From: Paraconexibacter algicola
Lineage (GTDB): Bacteria; Actinomycetota; Thermoleophilia; Solirubrobacterales; Solirubrobacteraceae
DNA length: 64,000 nt
NCBI RefSeq assembly: GCF_003044185.1
Contig: NZ_PYYB01000003.1
Coordinates: 62,001-126,000, forward strand
Reading direction: 5' to 3'
A model generated the notes under the pieces. The model had not been told where the DNA came from and did no database searches. It saw only the letters and a list, made by a program, of their open reading frames with translations. Positions within the stretch are counted from its first letter, which is position 1. Every line of letters starts with the position of its first letter. Positions 18,172-28,404 of this stretch are shown in pieces. The position numbers were made by a program, and so were the translations under genes.

Positions 18172-18177
18172 AGGGTA
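18172..18177 (-). promoter_or_regulatory. TACCCT -10 box of def
   Basis: TACCCT ends 7 bases before the ATG at 18164, in the 32-base gap after priA. It suggests a leaderless def-fmt transcript and supports ATG over the adjoining GTG as the start. Confidence 0.5.
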
Positions 18178-18196
18178 TCGGCGCGCGGCCCCGGGC

Positions 18197-20275
18197 CTAC
18201 TGCGGGTCGACGTCGACCGACAGGTTCGCGGTCCGGTGGGCCTTCGCGGCCCGGACGGCGGCGGCCGCGACCCCCGCCGCCTCGATCGCCGCGTAGCGGT
18301 CCGGGCCCTTGATGACCAGCTGGCTGCGCTCGCGGCCCCGCAGCCGGAACAGCGGTGCGGGACCGAGCAGCATCGCGCCGTCCCCCGCGCCCCCGGCCGC
18401 GTCCACGGCGGTCCGGACCGCGTGCGCCGCGGCGTGCGCGGCGCCCGGCTCGGTGGAGGAGCAGACGATGCGGATGAGCGTCGCGAACGGCGGGTAGCGC
18501 AGCGCGCGGCGGCGCTGGAGCTCGCCCTCGAGGAACCCGTCGCTGTCGTGCCGGACGGCGTGCATGATCGACGGGGCGTCGGGGTCGAGCGTCTGCACGA
18601 GCACGCGGCCCGCGCGCCCGCCGCGACCCGCGCGCCCGGCGAGCTGGGTGACGAGACTGAACGTCCGCTCCTCGGCGCGGAAGTCCGGGAACCGCAGCGT
18701 GCCGTCGGCGTCGACGACCACGCCGAGGTCGACGTCGGCGAAGTCGTGGCCCTTGGCGACGACCTGCGTGCCGACGAGGATCGCCCGGTCAGCCCGCTCG
18801 AAGCGCTGCAGCGCCTCGCCGGGGTTCGCGACCCCCGCGTCGAGGCGCACGACGGGCGCGATCCGCGCGAGCTCGTGCTCGAGCCGCTCGGTGCCGGTCC
18901 CGTGGCGGGCCAGCGACACCGAGGCGCACTCCGGGCACGCCCGCGGCACCGGCTCGCGGTGTCCGCAGTGGTGGCAGGACATCGCGCCCTCCGCGCGGTG
19001 CAGCACGAGCGTGACGTCGCACTGCGGGCACTCCCACGTGTGGCCGCAGGAGCGGCAGGTGAGGAAGTTCGACCAGCCGCGCCGGTTGAGCAGGACGATC
19101 GCCTTGCGGGCGTCGACGAGCGCGTCGTGGGTGCGGCGGTGCAGGACCGTGCCGGCCGCGGTCGCGCGCATGTCGACGATCTGGACCGGCGGCAGCCGCG
19201 CCCCGTCGGCGCGGTGCGCCAGCCGGATGCGGCGCAGCGCGTGCACCGACTCCGGGCGCGGCGTGGCGCTGCCGACGACGAGCACCCCACCGGAGAGCTC
19301 GGCGCGCCGCTGGGCGACGAGGCGGGCGTCGTAGCGGGGGTCGCCCTCGTGCTTGTACGTGCCGTCGTGCTCCTCGTCGACGATCACCAGGCCGACGCCG
19401 CGCAGCGGCGCGAGCACCGCGGAGCGCGGCCCGACGCAGATCCGCGCCTCGCCGTCGCGCAGGCGCCGCCACTCGTCGTAGCGCTCGCCCTGGCTCAGGC
19501 CCGAGTGGAGCACCGCGACGGTGTCGCCGAAGCGGTCGACGAAGCGGGCGATCATCTGCGGCGTCAGCCCGATCTCCGGCACCAGGACGATCACGCCGGC
19601 CCCGGCGCGCAGCGTCTGCTCGGCGGCCCGCAGGTACACCTCGGTCTTCCCCGATCCGGTCACCCCGTGCAGCAGCAGCCGTTCCCCGGGCCCGGCGGTG
19701 GCGATCGCGTGCACGGCCGCCTCCTGCTCGGGGTTGAGGACGGGCGGGTCGCGGCGCGCCCCGACCGCGACGTGCTCGGGCGCGCGGCGGCGGTCCCGCG
19801 GCGCGACCGTGACGAGCCCGCGCTTCTCCAGCCGCCGCAGCGCCCCGAGGTCGGTTCCCGCGAACCGCGGCAGCGCGGCGAGCAGCGCGCGCTGGTTGTC
19901 GGTCAGGCGGACCTCCGGGCCGGGGTCGCGGCCGGCTGCGGTCGGCTCCGCCCACAGCTGGGCCTTCGCGCGCACCCCGGAGGGCGGCAGCATCAGCGAC
20001 AGCGCCCGCGCGGGGGTCGAGCAGTACTCGCGGGCCATCCACAGGCCGAGGGCGACGAGCTCCGGCGGGATCGCCTCGGGCAGCACGCGGCGCGGCACCG
20101 CGAGCTCGTGCGGGCTGCTGTCGGCCAGGGCGGTGACGACCGCGCGCAGCGTCTGGCGGCCGAACGGGACCTCCAGCAGCGACCCGACCTCGGCGCCCTC
20201 CGGCCGGACGTAGTCGAACGGCCCGCGCAGTGCGCGGGCGGTCGTGAGCGGCTCGACCTGGACCACGGACTGCAC
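18197..20275 (-). CDS. priA: Primosomal protein N' (replication restart helicase PriA)
   Basis: PriA recognises stalled forks and reloads the replisome. The 692-residue protein has the N-terminal DNA-binding domain (LRGPFDYVRP...VPFGRQTLRAVV) and Walker A GVTGSGKTEVYL. It also has the DEEHD Walker B box and a zinc-binding insert with CRSC, CPQC, CHHC and CPEC. Helicase motifs V and VI follow (VGTQVVAKGHDF, LVTQLAGRAGRGGRAGRV). Many actinobacterial PriA proteins have lost helicase motifs; here they look intact. The GTG start lies just downstream of the metK terminator, with a TACTCT box 9 bases upstream. Confidence 0.95.
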   Translation of the reverse strand: MQSVVQVEPLTTARALRGPFDYVRPEGAEVGSLLEVPFGRQTLRAVVTALADSSPHELAVPRRVLPEAIPPELVALGLWMAREYCSTPARALSLMLPPSGVRAKAQLWAEPTAAGRDPGPEVRLTDNQRALLAALPRFAGTDLGALRRLEKRGLVTVAPRDRRRAPEHVAVGARRDPPVLNPEQEAAVHAIATAGPGERLLLHGVTGSGKTEVYLRAAEQTLRAGAGVIVLVPEIGLTPQMIARFVDRFGDTVAVLHSGLSQGERYDEWRRLRDGEARICVGPRSAVLAPLRGVGLVIVDEEHDGTYKHEGDPRYDARLVAQRRAELSGGVLVVGSATPRPESVHALRRIRLAHRADGARLPPVQIVDMRATAAGTVLHRRTHDALVDARKAIVLLNRRGWSNFLTCRSCGHTWECPQCDVTLVLHRAEGAMSCHHCGHREPVPRACPECASVSLARHGTGTERLEHELARIAPVVRLDAGVANPGEALQRFERADRAILVGTQVVAKGHDFADVDLGVVVDADGTLRFPDFRAEERTFSLVTQLAGRAGRGGRAGRVLVQTLDPDAPSIMHAVRHDSDGFLEGELQRRRALRYPPFATLIRIVCSSTEPGAAHAAAHAVRTAVDAAGGAGDGAMLLGPAPLFRLRGRERSQLVIKGPDRYAAIEAAGVAAAAVRAAKAHRTANLSVDVDPQ

Positions 20276-20284
20276 GGACCGACC

Positions 20285-20290
20285 AGAGTA
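20285..20290 (-). promoter_or_regulatory. TACTCT -10 box of priA
   Basis: TACTCT ends 9 bases before the priA GTG at 20275, directly after the metK hairpin. It gives priA-def-fmt-rsmB its own near-leaderless promoter. Confidence 0.45.
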
Positions 20291-20293
20291 CGG

Positions 20294-20323
20294 ACGAGGG
20301 CGGCCCGACCGGGCCGCCCTCGT
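20294..20323 (-). terminator. Strong terminator hairpin after metK
   Basis: A perfect 13-bp stem (arms 20294-20306 and 20311-20323) with a GACC loop, starting 25 bases past the metK stop. It is the most stable simple hairpin in the window apart from the one at 32494. No T-tract follows, as is common at such GC content. It separates the aro-der-metK unit from priA. Confidence 0.75.
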
Positions 20324-20348
20324 GGACGCTGCGGGTGTCGCGCGGGCG

Positions 20349-21569
20349 CTAGACGCCCGCGGCCGCCTTGAGCTCGTCGACCTTGTCCAGGTTCTCCCAG
20401 GTGAAGTCCGGGTCCTGGCGGCCGAAGTGGCCGTAGGCCGCGGTCTTCTGGAAGATCGGGCGGAACAGGTTCAGGTGCCGGCGGTACGCGAGCGGGCGGA
20501 GGTCGAAGACCTCGCGGACCGCGGCGTTGATCTTCGCGTGCGGGATCTTCTCCGTGCCGAACGTCTCGACGAGGATCGAGATCGGCTGCGCGACGCCGAT
20601 CGCGTAGGAGACCTGGATCTCGGCGCGGTCGGCGAGGCCCGCGGCGACGACGTTCTTGGCGACCCAGCGGGTGGCGTACGCGGCGGAGCGGTCGACCTTC
20701 GAGCTGTCCTTGCCGGAGAACGCGCCACCACCGTGGCGGGCGGCGCCGCCGTAGGTGTCGACGATGATCTTGCGGCCCGTGAGGCCGGTGTCGCCGACGG
20801 GACCGCCGATGACGAAGCGGCCGGTCGGGTTCACGAGGAACTCGCCAAGCAGGGTGTTCTCGTCGTAGAGCTCGGCCGGCAGCACGGGCTTGACGACGTG
20901 CTCCCAGAGGTCGGCCTTGATCTTCGCCTGGTCGCTGTACTCCGCGGTGTGCTGCGTGGAGATCAGGAGCTTGTCGATCGAGACCGGCTTGCCGTCGCGG
21001 TAGCGGACGGAGACCTGGGTCTTCGCGTCGGGGCGCAGGTAGTCGAGGTCGCCGTTCTTGCGGACCTCGGCGAGGCGCTCGGCCAGACGGTGCGCCTGCT
21101 GGATCGCCACCGGCATCAGCTCGGGGGTCTCGTTCGTGGCGTAGCCGAAGATGATGCCCTGGTCGCCCGCGCCCTCGAGGTCGAGGTCGTCGGCGGAGCC
21201 GCCCTTGTGCTCGGCGGCGTCGTCGACACCGGCGGCGATGTCGTCGGACTGCGGGTCGATCGCGTTGAGGACCGCGCAGGAGTCGGCGGAGAAGCCGAGC
21301 GCCGCGTCGGTGTAGCCGATCTTGCGGATCGTGTCGCGGGCGATCTTCTGGATGTCGATGTACGCGTCGGTGCGGATCTCACCGGAGACGACGGCCAGAC
21401 CCGTGTTGACGAGCACCTCGCAGGCGACGCGCGCCTTCTCGGGGTTCGGGTCGTTCGCCAGCACGGCGTCGAGGACGCCGTCGGAGATCTGGTCGGCGAC
21501 CTTGTCGGGGTGCCCCTCCGAGACGGACTCGGACGTGAACAGGTATTCGTTGTCGGCGTAGGTGCTCAT
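20349..21569 (-). CDS. metK: S-adenosylmethionine synthetase
   Basis: MetK makes SAM from methionine and ATP. The 406-residue length is normal. It has [20 protein letters not shown] at the start, the ATP motif [12 protein letters not shown] near residue 130 and the P-loop-like [20 protein letters not shown]. The ATG at 21569 lies inside the end of the DUF3352 gene (4-base ATGA overlap). It therefore depends at least in part on transcription and translation from der-DUF3352. No SAM riboswitch is possible in this arrangement. A strong hairpin follows the gene. Confidence 0.97.
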   Translation of the reverse strand: MSTYADNEYLFTSESVSEGHPDKVADQISDGVLDAVLANDPNPEKARVACEVLVNTGLAVVSGEIRTDAYIDIQKIARDTIRKIGYTDAALGFSADSCAVLNAIDPQSDDIAAGVDDAAEHKGGSADDLDLEGAGDQGIIFGYATNETPELMPVAIQQAHRLAERLAEVRKNGDLDYLRPDAKTQVSVRYRDGKPVSIDKLLISTQHTAEYSDQAKIKADLWEHVVKPVLPAELYDENTLLGEFLVNPTGRFVIGGPVGDTGLTGRKIIVDTYGGAARHGGGAFSGKDSSKVDRSAAYATRWVAKNVVAAGLADRAEIQVSYAIGVAQPISILVETFGTEKIPHAKINAAVREVFDLRPLAYRRHLNLFRPIFQKTAAYGHFGRQDPDFTWENLDKVDELKAAAGV

Positions 21570-23068
21570 GGGATCGAGAGAAGGATCTCCGCGGTGGATT
21601 CGTCCGCACTGCCGCTCGAGCGGGCTCCGATCGCCCGGACCTTCACCAGGTCGTCGCGGACGGCCTGGTAGGCGCGGTCATCGTTGAGGCCGGTCTGCTC
21701 GGCGAGGCGCAGAAGCTGACTGAGGTCGAGAAAGACTAGCGAGGTGGTCGGCTTTCCGCCGTTTCCGAGCACCGCCCGCCACGCGTCGCTGTCGGCGAGG
21801 CCGCCGTCGGCGCTCCGCGCGTCCAGGACGCCGTCGCGCCGGGTGGCGATGAGGACGCGCCCCTCGTCGACCGCGTAGTGGACCTCGATGCCCGCGGTGA
21901 GCCGCAGGGACGCGACGCCGTCGGCGCGCGTCCAGCGCGGTGTCGGCCCGCCCGAGGGGGCGAGGATGCGGGCCAGCGGCGCCTCGACGCGGCGCAGCGC
22001 GGCCGCGGTCGCGTCGCGGTCGCGGGCGGCGACCGCGACGGTCAGCGTCGGGGCGGGCAGGCCCGGGGTGAGCGTCAGGCCGACCTCGCCGCGGAACAGG
22101 TCGAGCAGGTCGCGCTGCAGGCCGGGGGTCTGCCGGGCGAGCTCGCGGCGGGCGCGGACGAGCAGCGGGCCGAGGCCGGCGAAGCTGCCGCCCGCGACGT
22201 CGGCGATGCGCGCCAGCCCGCCGGAGACGCCGCTCACCGCGAGGTACGCGAGCGCACCGCGGGGCGCGGTGTCCTGCAGCCGCGGCGTGAACGGCCGGAA
22301 CGTGCCTGCGGCGCCCGTCGGCCGCTCCAGGGCGGAGCGGACCGTCAGCAGGGCGCCGTCCTCCCGCGGGCTGACCGCGATCGCGGCCCCGACGAGCCCG
22401 GGCTGCGCCAGCAGGGTCCCCGCCCCGCCGAGCAGGCCGCCCCGGGGGGCGAGCAGCCGCGCGACCCCCTCGCGGGAGACCCAGCCGTCGGCGACCCGGT
22501 CGGCGGGCAGCTGCGCGGTCGCCCGGCGGTAGCGGGCCTGCTGCGCCAGCGACCGGCCCTTGCCGCGGGCGAGCTCGCGGGCGAGCTGCAGCGTCTGCGG
22601 CTGCCCGACCGCGAGGAACCGGCCGATCCGCGCGGTCTGCACCGGGCCGCACTGGCGGTCGCGCGGGGTGCCCTGCGGCTCGCGGCCGGTGTCGAGCAGC
22701 ACGAGCGAGCCGGCCGTCCCGCCGCCGGTGTCGAGGAAGGCGAGCGCGGCCTCGGCGCCGCGGACGTCCGCCGGGCGCACGCCGCAGCTCGGGGCGGTGA
22801 CGCGGCGCACGACGTCGTCGCGCACGCGCGCGAAGCCGGGGAAGCGGCGGGCGATCGCCTCCGCCTCCCGGGTCCCGGGGCGCTGCGCGTCGGTCGAGAG
22901 GTGCAGGTAGACGAGCGCGTCCGCGGGGATCAGCGCGGTGGCGCGCGCCGCGGGCGGCGCGTCGGGCTCGTCGTCGCCACCGGTGAGCAGCAGCATGAGC
23001 GCGGCCGCGACCGCGACGACGAGCGCCGCCGCGAGGACGGCGAGGAGCCGCGGGCGTCCCGCGGGCAT
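21566..23068 (-). CDS. DUF3352-like membrane-anchored protein of unknown function
   Basis: A 500-residue protein with an N-terminal signal anchor (about 7-28), a short acidic/Pro linker ([12 protein letters not shown]) and a large extracytoplasmic alpha/beta region. That region opens [18 protein letters not shown], the typical start of the actinobacterial DUF3352 family. It contains three cysteines: [14 protein letters not shown] and none later. No catalytic motif is recognised. It overlaps der by one base upstream and metK by four bases downstream, so it is locked into translation of both. The function is unknown. Confidence 0.75.
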   Translation of the reverse strand: MPAGRPRLLAVLAAALVVAVAAALMLLLTGGDDEPDAPPAARATALIPADALVYLHLSTDAQRPGTREAEAIARRFPGFARVRDDVVRRVTAPSCGVRPADVRGAEAALAFLDTGGGTAGSLVLLDTGREPQGTPRDRQCGPVQTARIGRFLAVGQPQTLQLARELARGKGRSLAQQARYRRATAQLPADRVADGWVSREGVARLLAPRGGLLGGAGTLLAQPGLVGAAIAVSPREDGALLTVRSALERPTGAAGTFRPFTPRLQDTAPRGALAYLAVSGVSGGLARIADVAGGSFAGLGPLLVRARRELARQTPGLQRDLLDLFRGEVGLTLTPGLPAPTLTVAVAARDRDATAAALRRVEAPLARILAPSGGPTPRWTRADGVASLRLTAGIEVHYAVDEGRVLIATRRDGVLDARSADGGLADSDAWRAVLGNGGKPTTSLVFLDLSQLLRLAEQTGLNDDRAYQAVRDDLVKVRAIGARSSGSADESTAEILLSIP

Positions 23069-24384
23069 CAGCGGTCGCTGCGCCGCTGGTCGCGCTCGTT
23101 GAAGTCGATGATCACCGGGATCCCGTCCAGGCCGTAGCGGGCACGGAGCCGATTCTCGACGAAGTACGCGTAGTCGCGCGTCACCCGGTTGCGGGAGTTC
23201 ACCTGGATCGCGAACCGCGGCGGCCGCTCATCGATCTGCGCCATGTACAGGAGCTTGAGCCGGTGGCCCTGCTTGGCCGGCGGCTGCTTGGCCTGCACGG
23301 TGTCCGACAGGAAGCGGTTGAGCTCGGAGGTCGGGATCCGGCCCTTCATGCGGTCCCCGAGCGCGATCGCCTCGGTGAGGATCCGGGCGACGTGCCGCCC
23401 GGTCTGCGCGCTGGCGGTGAGGACCTTCGGCCGCAGCCGCAGCTTGCGGGTCGCGTGCGCGCGCTCGTGGTCGAGGTCGGCCTCCTGCATCGGGGCGGCG
23501 TCCCACTTGTTCAGCACCAGCGCGGTCGCGCAGCCCTCCTTCATCGCCAGCTCGGCGATCCGCAGGTCCTGCGCGGTGATGCCGTCCTGCGCGTCGCAGA
23601 TCACGAGCGCGACGTCGGCGCGCTCGACCGCGCGCTGGGAGCGCAGCGTCGTGAAGTACTCGACGGACTCCTGGACCTTCGCCTGGCGGCGCATGCCCGC
23701 GGTGTCGACGACGATGAGCTTGCGGCCGTCGACCTCCAGGGGCATGTCGATCGCGTCCCGGGTCGTGCCCGCGACGTCGCTGACGATCACGCGCTCCTCG
23801 CCGAGGAAGCGGTTGAGCATCGTCGACTTGCCGACGTTCGGACGGCCGATCAGCGCGAGCCGGATGACGTCGTCGTCCTCGTCGGCCTCGTCCTCCTCGG
23901 GCAGCAGCGCGGTGATCGCGTCCAGCAGGTCCCCGGTCCCGAGGCCCTGGGCGGCACTGACGGCGATCGGGTCGCCGATGCCCAGCGCGTAGAACTCGGC
24001 GGTCGCCGCCGCCTGCTCGACGCTGTCGACCTTGTTGGCGGCCAGCAGGACCGGCTTGTCGTGGCGGCGCAGCAGGTCGGCGAGCTCCTCGTCGCCCGGC
24101 CGGATGCCCGCGCGCGCGTCGACGACCAGCACGGTCACGGCCGCCTCCCCCATCGCGGCCCGGGCCTGCGCGCGGATCGAGACGCCCATCGGGTCCTCGT
24201 CCAGCGCGTCCATGCCGCCCGTGTCGATGAGCGTGAAGCGGCGACCGTTCCAGTCGCACGGCAGCTCCTTGCGGTCGCGCGTGATGCCCGCGCGCTCGTG
24301 CACCACGGCCTCCCGCGTGCCGGTCAGGCGGTTGACGAGGGAGGACTTCCCGACGTTGGGGTAGCCGACGATCGCGACCTTCAT
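23068..24384 (-). CDS. der: Ribosome biogenesis GTPase Der (EngA)
   Basis: Der is a double GTPase that helps mature the 50S subunit. In 438 residues, G domain 1 has [13 protein letters not shown] and NKVD. An acidic linker ([10 protein letters not shown]) follows, then G domain 2 with [13 protein letters not shown] and NKWD, and a C-terminal KH-like domain ([19 protein letters not shown]). All G motifs are intact. The ATG at 24384 overlaps cmk by four bases, and the stop overlaps the DUF3352 ATG by one. The cmk-der pairing is common in bacteria. Confidence 0.97.
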   Translation of the reverse strand: MKVAIVGYPNVGKSSLVNRLTGTREAVVHERAGITRDRKELPCDWNGRRFTLIDTGGMDALDEDPMGVSIRAQARAAMGEAAVTVLVVDARAGIRPGDEELADLLRRHDKPVLLAANKVDSVEQAAATAEFYALGIGDPIAVSAAQGLGTGDLLDAITALLPEEDEADEDDDVIRLALIGRPNVGKSTMLNRFLGEERVIVSDVAGTTRDAIDMPLEVDGRKLIVVDTAGMRRQAKVQESVEYFTTLRSQRAVERADVALVICDAQDGITAQDLRIAELAMKEGCATALVLNKWDAAPMQEADLDHERAHATRKLRLRPKVLTASAQTGRHVARILTEAIALGDRMKGRIPTSELNRFLSDTVQAKQPPAKQGHRLKLLYMAQIDERPPRFAIQVNSRNRVTRDYAYFVENRLRARYGLDGIPVIIDFNERDQRRSDR

Positions 24385-24974
24385 GCGGATGCTCCTGGTG
24401 TGCGCGGGACGAGCGCGACGATGGCGGCGACGACCTCCTCGATCGTCAGCCCGGTGGTGTCGACGTGCACGGCGTCCGGGGCGGCGACCATCGGGTCGTG
24501 CTCACGGGTGGCGTCGCGCTCGTCGCGTTCGAGCAGGTCCTCGACGGGGATGCCGCGGCGGGCGGCGCGTTCGGCGGGGTCGGCGTCGAGCCAGACCTTC
24601 ACCTCGGCGTCGGGGGCGACGACGGTGCCGATGTCGCGGCCCTCCGCGACCCAGGCGCCGTCGGCGATCAGCGCGCGCTGCCGGCCGACCATCGCCTCGC
24701 GCACACGCGGGTCGGTGGCGACGCGCGAGGCGGCCTGCCCGGCCTCCGGCGTGCGGATCGCCTCGCTGACGTCCTCGCCGTCGAGCAGCACGCGGTCGCC
24801 GTCGAAGCGGATGTCGAGTCGGCCCGCGTCGGCGAGGTCGATCGCGTCGGCGCGCAGGCCGACACACCGGTACATGGCACCGGTGTCGAGGTAGGTGTAG
24901 CCGAGCGCGTCGGCGACGGCGCGCGCGACGGTGCTCTTCCCGGCCCCCGCAGGACCGTCGATCGCGACCAACAT
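24381..24974 (-). CDS. cmk: Cytidylate kinase
   Basis: Cmk phosphorylates CMP and dCMP. The 197-residue protein has the P-loop [17 protein letters not shown] at residues 5-21, [17 protein letters not shown], and the [20 protein letters not shown] lid and CMP region. It is a little shorter than the usual 220-230. It follows aroA by 61 bases, which contain a GC-rich imperfect hairpin on the minus strand (about 24991-25018) that may attenuate read-through. It is coupled to der by a 4-base overlap. Confidence 0.95.
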   Translation of the reverse strand: MLVAIDGPAGAGKSTVARAVADALGYTYLDTGAMYRCVGLRADAIDLADAGRLDIRFDGDRVLLDGEDVSEAIRTPEAGQAASRVATDPRVREAMVGRQRALIADGAWVAEGRDIGTVVAPDAEVKVWLDADPAERAARRGIPVEDLLERDERDATREHDPMVAAPDAVHVDTTGLTIEEVVAAIVALVPRTPGASA

Positions 24975-25035
24975 GGCCCCGATGGTGGCACGCCGCCGCC
25001 TCGCGCGGCGGTGCGGCGGCCCGCGGCCGGTCGGC

Positions 25036-26358
25036 TCAGCGCCGCAGCAGCGCCGTGATGTCCTCGGTGAACGTCGGGTAGGAGACGGCGGCCGCGTCCA
25101 TACCGACGACCGTGACGCCCTCGCGCGAGGCGAGGCCCGCGACGGCGCCGAGCATCGCGAGGCGATGGTCGCCGTGGGACTCGATCGTGCCGCCGCGCAG
25201 GCCGCCGGTGCCGGTGACGACGAACCCGTCCTCGGTCGCCTCGATCTCGGCGCCGAGGCCGCGCAGGCCGTCGACGACGAGCGCGATCCGGTCGGACTCC
25301 TTGAAGCGGAGCTCCTCGGCGCCGCGAACGACCGTCTCCCCCTCGGCGAAGCAGCCCAGCAGCGCCACGAGCGGCAGCTCGTCGATCGCCAGCGGCACCT
25401 CGTGCGGCTCGACGACCGTGCCGACGAGCGAGCCGTGGGCGACGTCGAGGTCGGTGATCGGCTCGACCCCGGGGATCTGGCCGTCGCCCGCCGGGTCCTC
25501 GAGCTCGCCCAGGACGACGCCGCCCATCCGCTGCAGGATCCGCACGAAGCCGGTGCGCGTCCAGTTCGCGCCGCTGCCCTTGACGAGCAGCCGGGACTTC
25601 GGGACGAGCACGCCGGCGGCGATCGCGAACGCGGCGCTCGACGGGTCGCCCGGCACGGTGATCGTGTCGAGCACGAGCTCGTCGGCGTTGGTGACGGTGA
25701 TGCGGTCGCCCTCGCGGTGCAGCGACACGCCCGCGGCGGCGAGCATCCGCTCGGTGTGGTCGCGGCTGGGGACCGGCTCGACGACCGTGGTCGGCCCGTC
25801 GGCGGTGAGCCCGGCGAAGAGGACGCACGACTTCACCTGGGCACTGGCGACCGGGAGCGTGTACTCGATGCCGCGCAGCCGCGCCCCGGTGATCGTGAAC
25901 GGCGGGTAGCGCTCGTCGGTCGCCTCGATCGACGCGCCCATCTCGCGCAGCGGGATCGCGACGCGGTCGACGGGCCGCTTGCGGATCGACGCGTCCCCGT
26001 CGAGCGTGTAGCTGCGGCCCTCCTGGGAGGCCAGCAGGCCGGGCAGGAGCCGCATGAGCGTGCCCGCGTTGCCGACGTCGATCGGCCCGTCGACCTCGGA
26101 GGACTCGCGCAGGCCGGTGCCGCGGACGACGATCTCGTCCGGGCCGCGCTGGACGATCGCGCCGAGCGTGCCCATCGCGTCGAGCGTCGAGGTGGTGTCG
26201 GCCGCCTCGAGGTAGTTGCGGATGACGACCGGCTCGGTCGCCATGCCGCCGAGCATCGCGGCGCGATGCGAGATCGACTTGTCGGCCGGCGGGACGATCG
26301 AGCCCTTCAGCCGGCCCGCCGGATCGAACCGGACGGTGGTGCCCTTCCCTGCGGTCAC
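25036..26358 (-). CDS. aroA: 3-phosphoshikimate 1-carboxyvinyltransferase (EPSP synthase)
   Basis: AroA transfers enolpyruvate from PEP to shikimate 3-phosphate. The 440 residues include PPADKSISHRAAMLGGMA near residue 23, NAGTLMRLLPGLLASQEG near residue 95, RKRPVDRV, the ASAQVKSCVLFAGL segment and ELRFKESDRI. The core substrate residues look intact. The GTG start at 26358 overlaps the tyrA stop by four bases (GTGA). An open frame extends upstream but is a shadow of tyrA. It sits in aroF-tyrA-aroA-cmk. Confidence 0.96.
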   Translation of the reverse strand: MTAGKGTTVRFDPAGRLKGSIVPPADKSISHRAAMLGGMATEPVVIRNYLEAADTTSTLDAMGTLGAIVQRGPDEIVVRGTGLRESSEVDGPIDVGNAGTLMRLLPGLLASQEGRSYTLDGDASIRKRPVDRVAIPLREMGASIEATDERYPPFTITGARLRGIEYTLPVASAQVKSCVLFAGLTADGPTTVVEPVPSRDHTERMLAAAGVSLHREGDRITVTNADELVLDTITVPGDPSSAAFAIAAGVLVPKSRLLVKGSGANWTRTGFVRILQRMGGVVLGELEDPAGDGQIPGVEPITDLDVAHGSLVGTVVEPHEVPLAIDELPLVALLGCFAEGETVVRGAEELRFKESDRIALVVDGLRGLGAEIEATEDGFVVTGTGGLRGGTIESHGDHRLAMLGAVAGLASREGVTVVGMDAAAVSYPTFTEDITALLRR

Positions 26359-27428
26359 GCTTCCCCCTCGATCTGCAGCCCCAGGCCGGCGACGAGCTCG
26401 GCGGCCCGCCCGGCCCGGTCGGCGGCCACCCAGAGGGCGACCTCCCCGGTCCGCCGGTCGGCGGACGGCGACAGGGTCATGTCGTTGATGTTGATGCCCG
26501 CCCGCCCCAGGGCGAGCGCGATCTCGGCCACGATGCCGGGCCGGTTGGTGACGGTCACGCGCAGCTCGCGTGCCGGTCCCTCGCCGCCGGCGAGCCCGAC
26601 CTGCAGGAGCGCCTCGCGGTCCGCGCGGGCCGCGTCGTTCCAGCGCGCGATCGCGCCGGCGTCCTGGGCGACGAGCGCGGCGCGGACGTCCTGGAGCCGC
26701 GCCACGGCGTCGTCGAGCTGGTCGACGAGCGCGTCGCGGTTGGCGAGGTAGATGTCCGTCCACATGGTCGTGTTGGCCCCGGCGACGCGGGTGGCGTCGC
26801 GGAAGCTGGGGCCGGTGGCGGGCAGCGACCCGTCGCCGCCGAGCGCCTGCGCGGCCTGGGCGACCATGACGTTGGCGATCACGTGCGGGAGGTGCGACAC
26901 CGACGCCATCAGGCGGTCGTGCGTGGCGGCGTCGATCGCCTGCGGGCGCGCGCCGATCCCGGCGACGAAGCGCGTGAGCCGCTCGAAGTGCACGCCTGAG
27001 GTGGCGGACGTCGGCGTCAGGTACCAGGGGGCGCCGTCGAACAGGTCGGCGCGGGACCCCGCCGCCCCGGCGGTCTCGGCCCCGGCGAGCGGGTGGCCGG
27101 CGATGAAGCGCGGGTCGGGCAGCGCGGCGACGACGTCGCGCTTGGCGGAGCCGACGTCGGTGACGATGGCGTCGGGGCGGGCGGCGGCGAGCGCGTCGGC
27201 GGCGACCGCGGGGATGCGGCCGACCGGCGCGCAGACGACGACGAGGTCGGCGTCCCCGACCGCGGCGGCGAGGTCCTCGGCGGGCGCGTCGAGCGCGCCG
27301 ACCGCGAGGCCGGTGCGCACCGCGTCGCCGTCGGGGTCGTAGCCGACGACCTGCGCGCCCAGCCGCTCGCGGGCGGCGAGGCCCACGGACCCGCCGATGA
27401 GCCCTACTCCGAGGATGGCCAGACGCAC
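26355..27428 (-). CDS. tyrA: Prephenate dehydrogenase with C-terminal ACT domain
   Basis: TyrA oxidatively decarboxylates prephenate towards tyrosine. In 357 residues there is a Rossmann NAD site (ILGVGLIGGSVGLAARE), TDVGSAKRDV, FIAGHPLAGAE and the SHLPHVIANVMVAQ helix. From about residue 285 there is an ACT domain (RVTVTNRPGIVAEIALALG), which normally gives feedback control by tyrosine. The GTG at 27428 is the start that begins the Rossmann strand directly. A TAGGGT lies 8 bases upstream, but its TAG is the aroF stop codon, so I do not count it as a promoter. Confidence 0.95.
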   Translation of the reverse strand: MRLAILGVGLIGGSVGLAARERLGAQVVGYDPDGDAVRTGLAVGALDAPAEDLAAAVGDADLVVVCAPVGRIPAVAADALAAARPDAIVTDVGSAKRDVVAALPDPRFIAGHPLAGAETAGAAGSRADLFDGAPWYLTPTSATSGVHFERLTRFVAGIGARPQAIDAATHDRLMASVSHLPHVIANVMVAQAAQALGGDGSLPATGPSFRDATRVAGANTTMWTDIYLANRDALVDQLDDAVARLQDVRAALVAQDAGAIARWNDAARADREALLQVGLAGGEGPARELRVTVTNRPGIVAEIALALGRAGININDMTLSPSADRRTGEVALWVAADRAGRAAELVAGLGLQIEGEA

Positions 27429-27439
27429 GGGGGCGAACC

Positions 27440-28252
27440 CTACGCGACCATGGCCGACCCGGCGGTCAGCGCGCGCCCGCCGATGGCGGCGGCGTCGCGC
27501 AGTCGCGCGACGTAGGCGGGGAGGTCCCGCGTGTGGAGCTGCTGGGGCCCGTCGCAGACGGCGGCGTCCGGGTCCGGGTGCGTCTCGACGATCAGCCCGT
27601 CCGCCCCGGCGGCGATCGCGGCGAGCGACAGCGGCTCGACGAGGTCGCGGCGGCCGGCCGCGTGCGAGGGGTCGACGATGACCGGCAGGTCGGTCATCCC
27701 CTTCAGCACGGGGATGGCGAGGATGTCGAGCGTGAAGCGGTAGGCGGTCTCGAAGGTCCGGATGCCCCGCTCGCAGAGGACGACGTCGTCGCTGCCGCCG
27801 TTGCGGATGTAGTCGGCGGCGCTGACGAGCTCGGCGAGCGTGGCGGACAGCCCGCGCTTGAGGACGACGGGCATCCCGGCGCGCCCGAGCTCGGTGAGCA
27901 GCGTGTAGTTCTGCATGTTCCGCGCGCCGACCTGGACGACGTCGGCGACGGCGGCCACCCGCTCGACGTCGCGGGGGTCGACGCACTCGGTGACGATCGG
28001 CAGGCCGGTCCGTTCGCGGGCCTCCCGCAGCAGCTCGAGACCCTCGGGGCCGAGCCCCTGGAAGCTCGTGGGCGACGTGCGCGGCTTGTACGCGCCGCCG
28101 CGCAGCATCGTGGCGCCCGCGGCGAGCACCGCGTCGGCGGCGGTGGTGAGCTGGGCGCGCGACTCGACCGTGCAGGGGCCGGCGATGAGCAGCAGCTCGT
28201 CGCCTCCCACGGTGTGGCCGGCGATCGTTCGGGGAGTGGTGCGGTGGGTCAT
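27440..28252 (-). CDS. aroF: 3-deoxy-7-phosphoheptulonate synthase, type I-beta
   Basis: This enzyme condenses PEP and erythrose 4-phosphate, the entry step to aromatic amino acids. The 270-residue protein is of the KDO8P-synthase-like subclass: [61 protein letters not shown] and [17 protein letters not shown]. It lacks the extra ferredoxin-like or ACT regulatory domain, so control is likely elsewhere (TyrA-ACT, leader). The ATG at 28252 has a good Shine-Dalgarno (GAAGGA). It is the first gene of aroF-tyrA-aroA-cmk-der-DUF3352-metK. Confidence 0.95.
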   Translation of the reverse strand: MTHRTTPRTIAGHTVGGDELLLIAGPCTVESRAQLTTAADAVLAAGATMLRGGAYKPRTSPTSFQGLGPEGLELLREARERTGLPIVTECVDPRDVERVAAVADVVQVGARNMQNYTLLTELGRAGMPVVLKRGLSATLAELVSAADYIRNGGSDDVVLCERGIRTFETAYRFTLDILAIPVLKGMTDLPVIVDPSHAAGRRDLVEPLSLAAIAAGADGLIVETHPDPDAAVCDGPQQLHTRDLPAYVARLRDAAAIGGRALTAGSAMVA

Positions 28253-28293
28253 GGCGGTGGCGTCCTTCGTCAACAGGGATACGGTCGGCGGGT

Positions 28294-28310
28294 GGAGCCG
28301 GGATGGCTCC
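28294..28310 (-). promoter_or_regulatory. Leader hairpin upstream of aroF
   Basis: GGAGCC/GGCTCC, a 6-bp stem with a 5-base loop, about 42 bases before the aroF start. It lies in the 268-base gap that must hold the aroF promoter. A role in attenuation is possible, but no Trp-, Phe- or Tyr-rich leader peptide is seen. Confidence 0.3.
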
Positions 28311-28386
28311 GCGGCGGCGGCGCTCGGCTCTGAGGGCCTCAACGAGGGGCGATTCGCGCCCGGTCAGGACGACGAACGGCCGAGCG

Positions 28387-28404
28387 CCTGGCGAAATCGC
28401 CAGG
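28387..28404 (-). terminator. Hairpin downstream of the lipase gene
   Basis: CCTGGCG/CGCCAGG, a perfect 7-bp stem with a 4-base A/T loop (8 bp if the A-T pair closes it). It is 117 bases past the lipase stop at 28521 and 135 bases before aroF. It is either the lipase terminator or part of the aroF leader. The minus strand after it has no T-run. Confidence 0.4.

Noticed and set aside
26355-27442. TAGGGT box 8 bases before tyrA, and similar boxes before murC (54074-54079) and the zinc ribbon gene (15452-15457)
   Set aside because: In each case the TAG is the stop codon of the upstream gene, so the match is expected by chance; not counted as a promoter.
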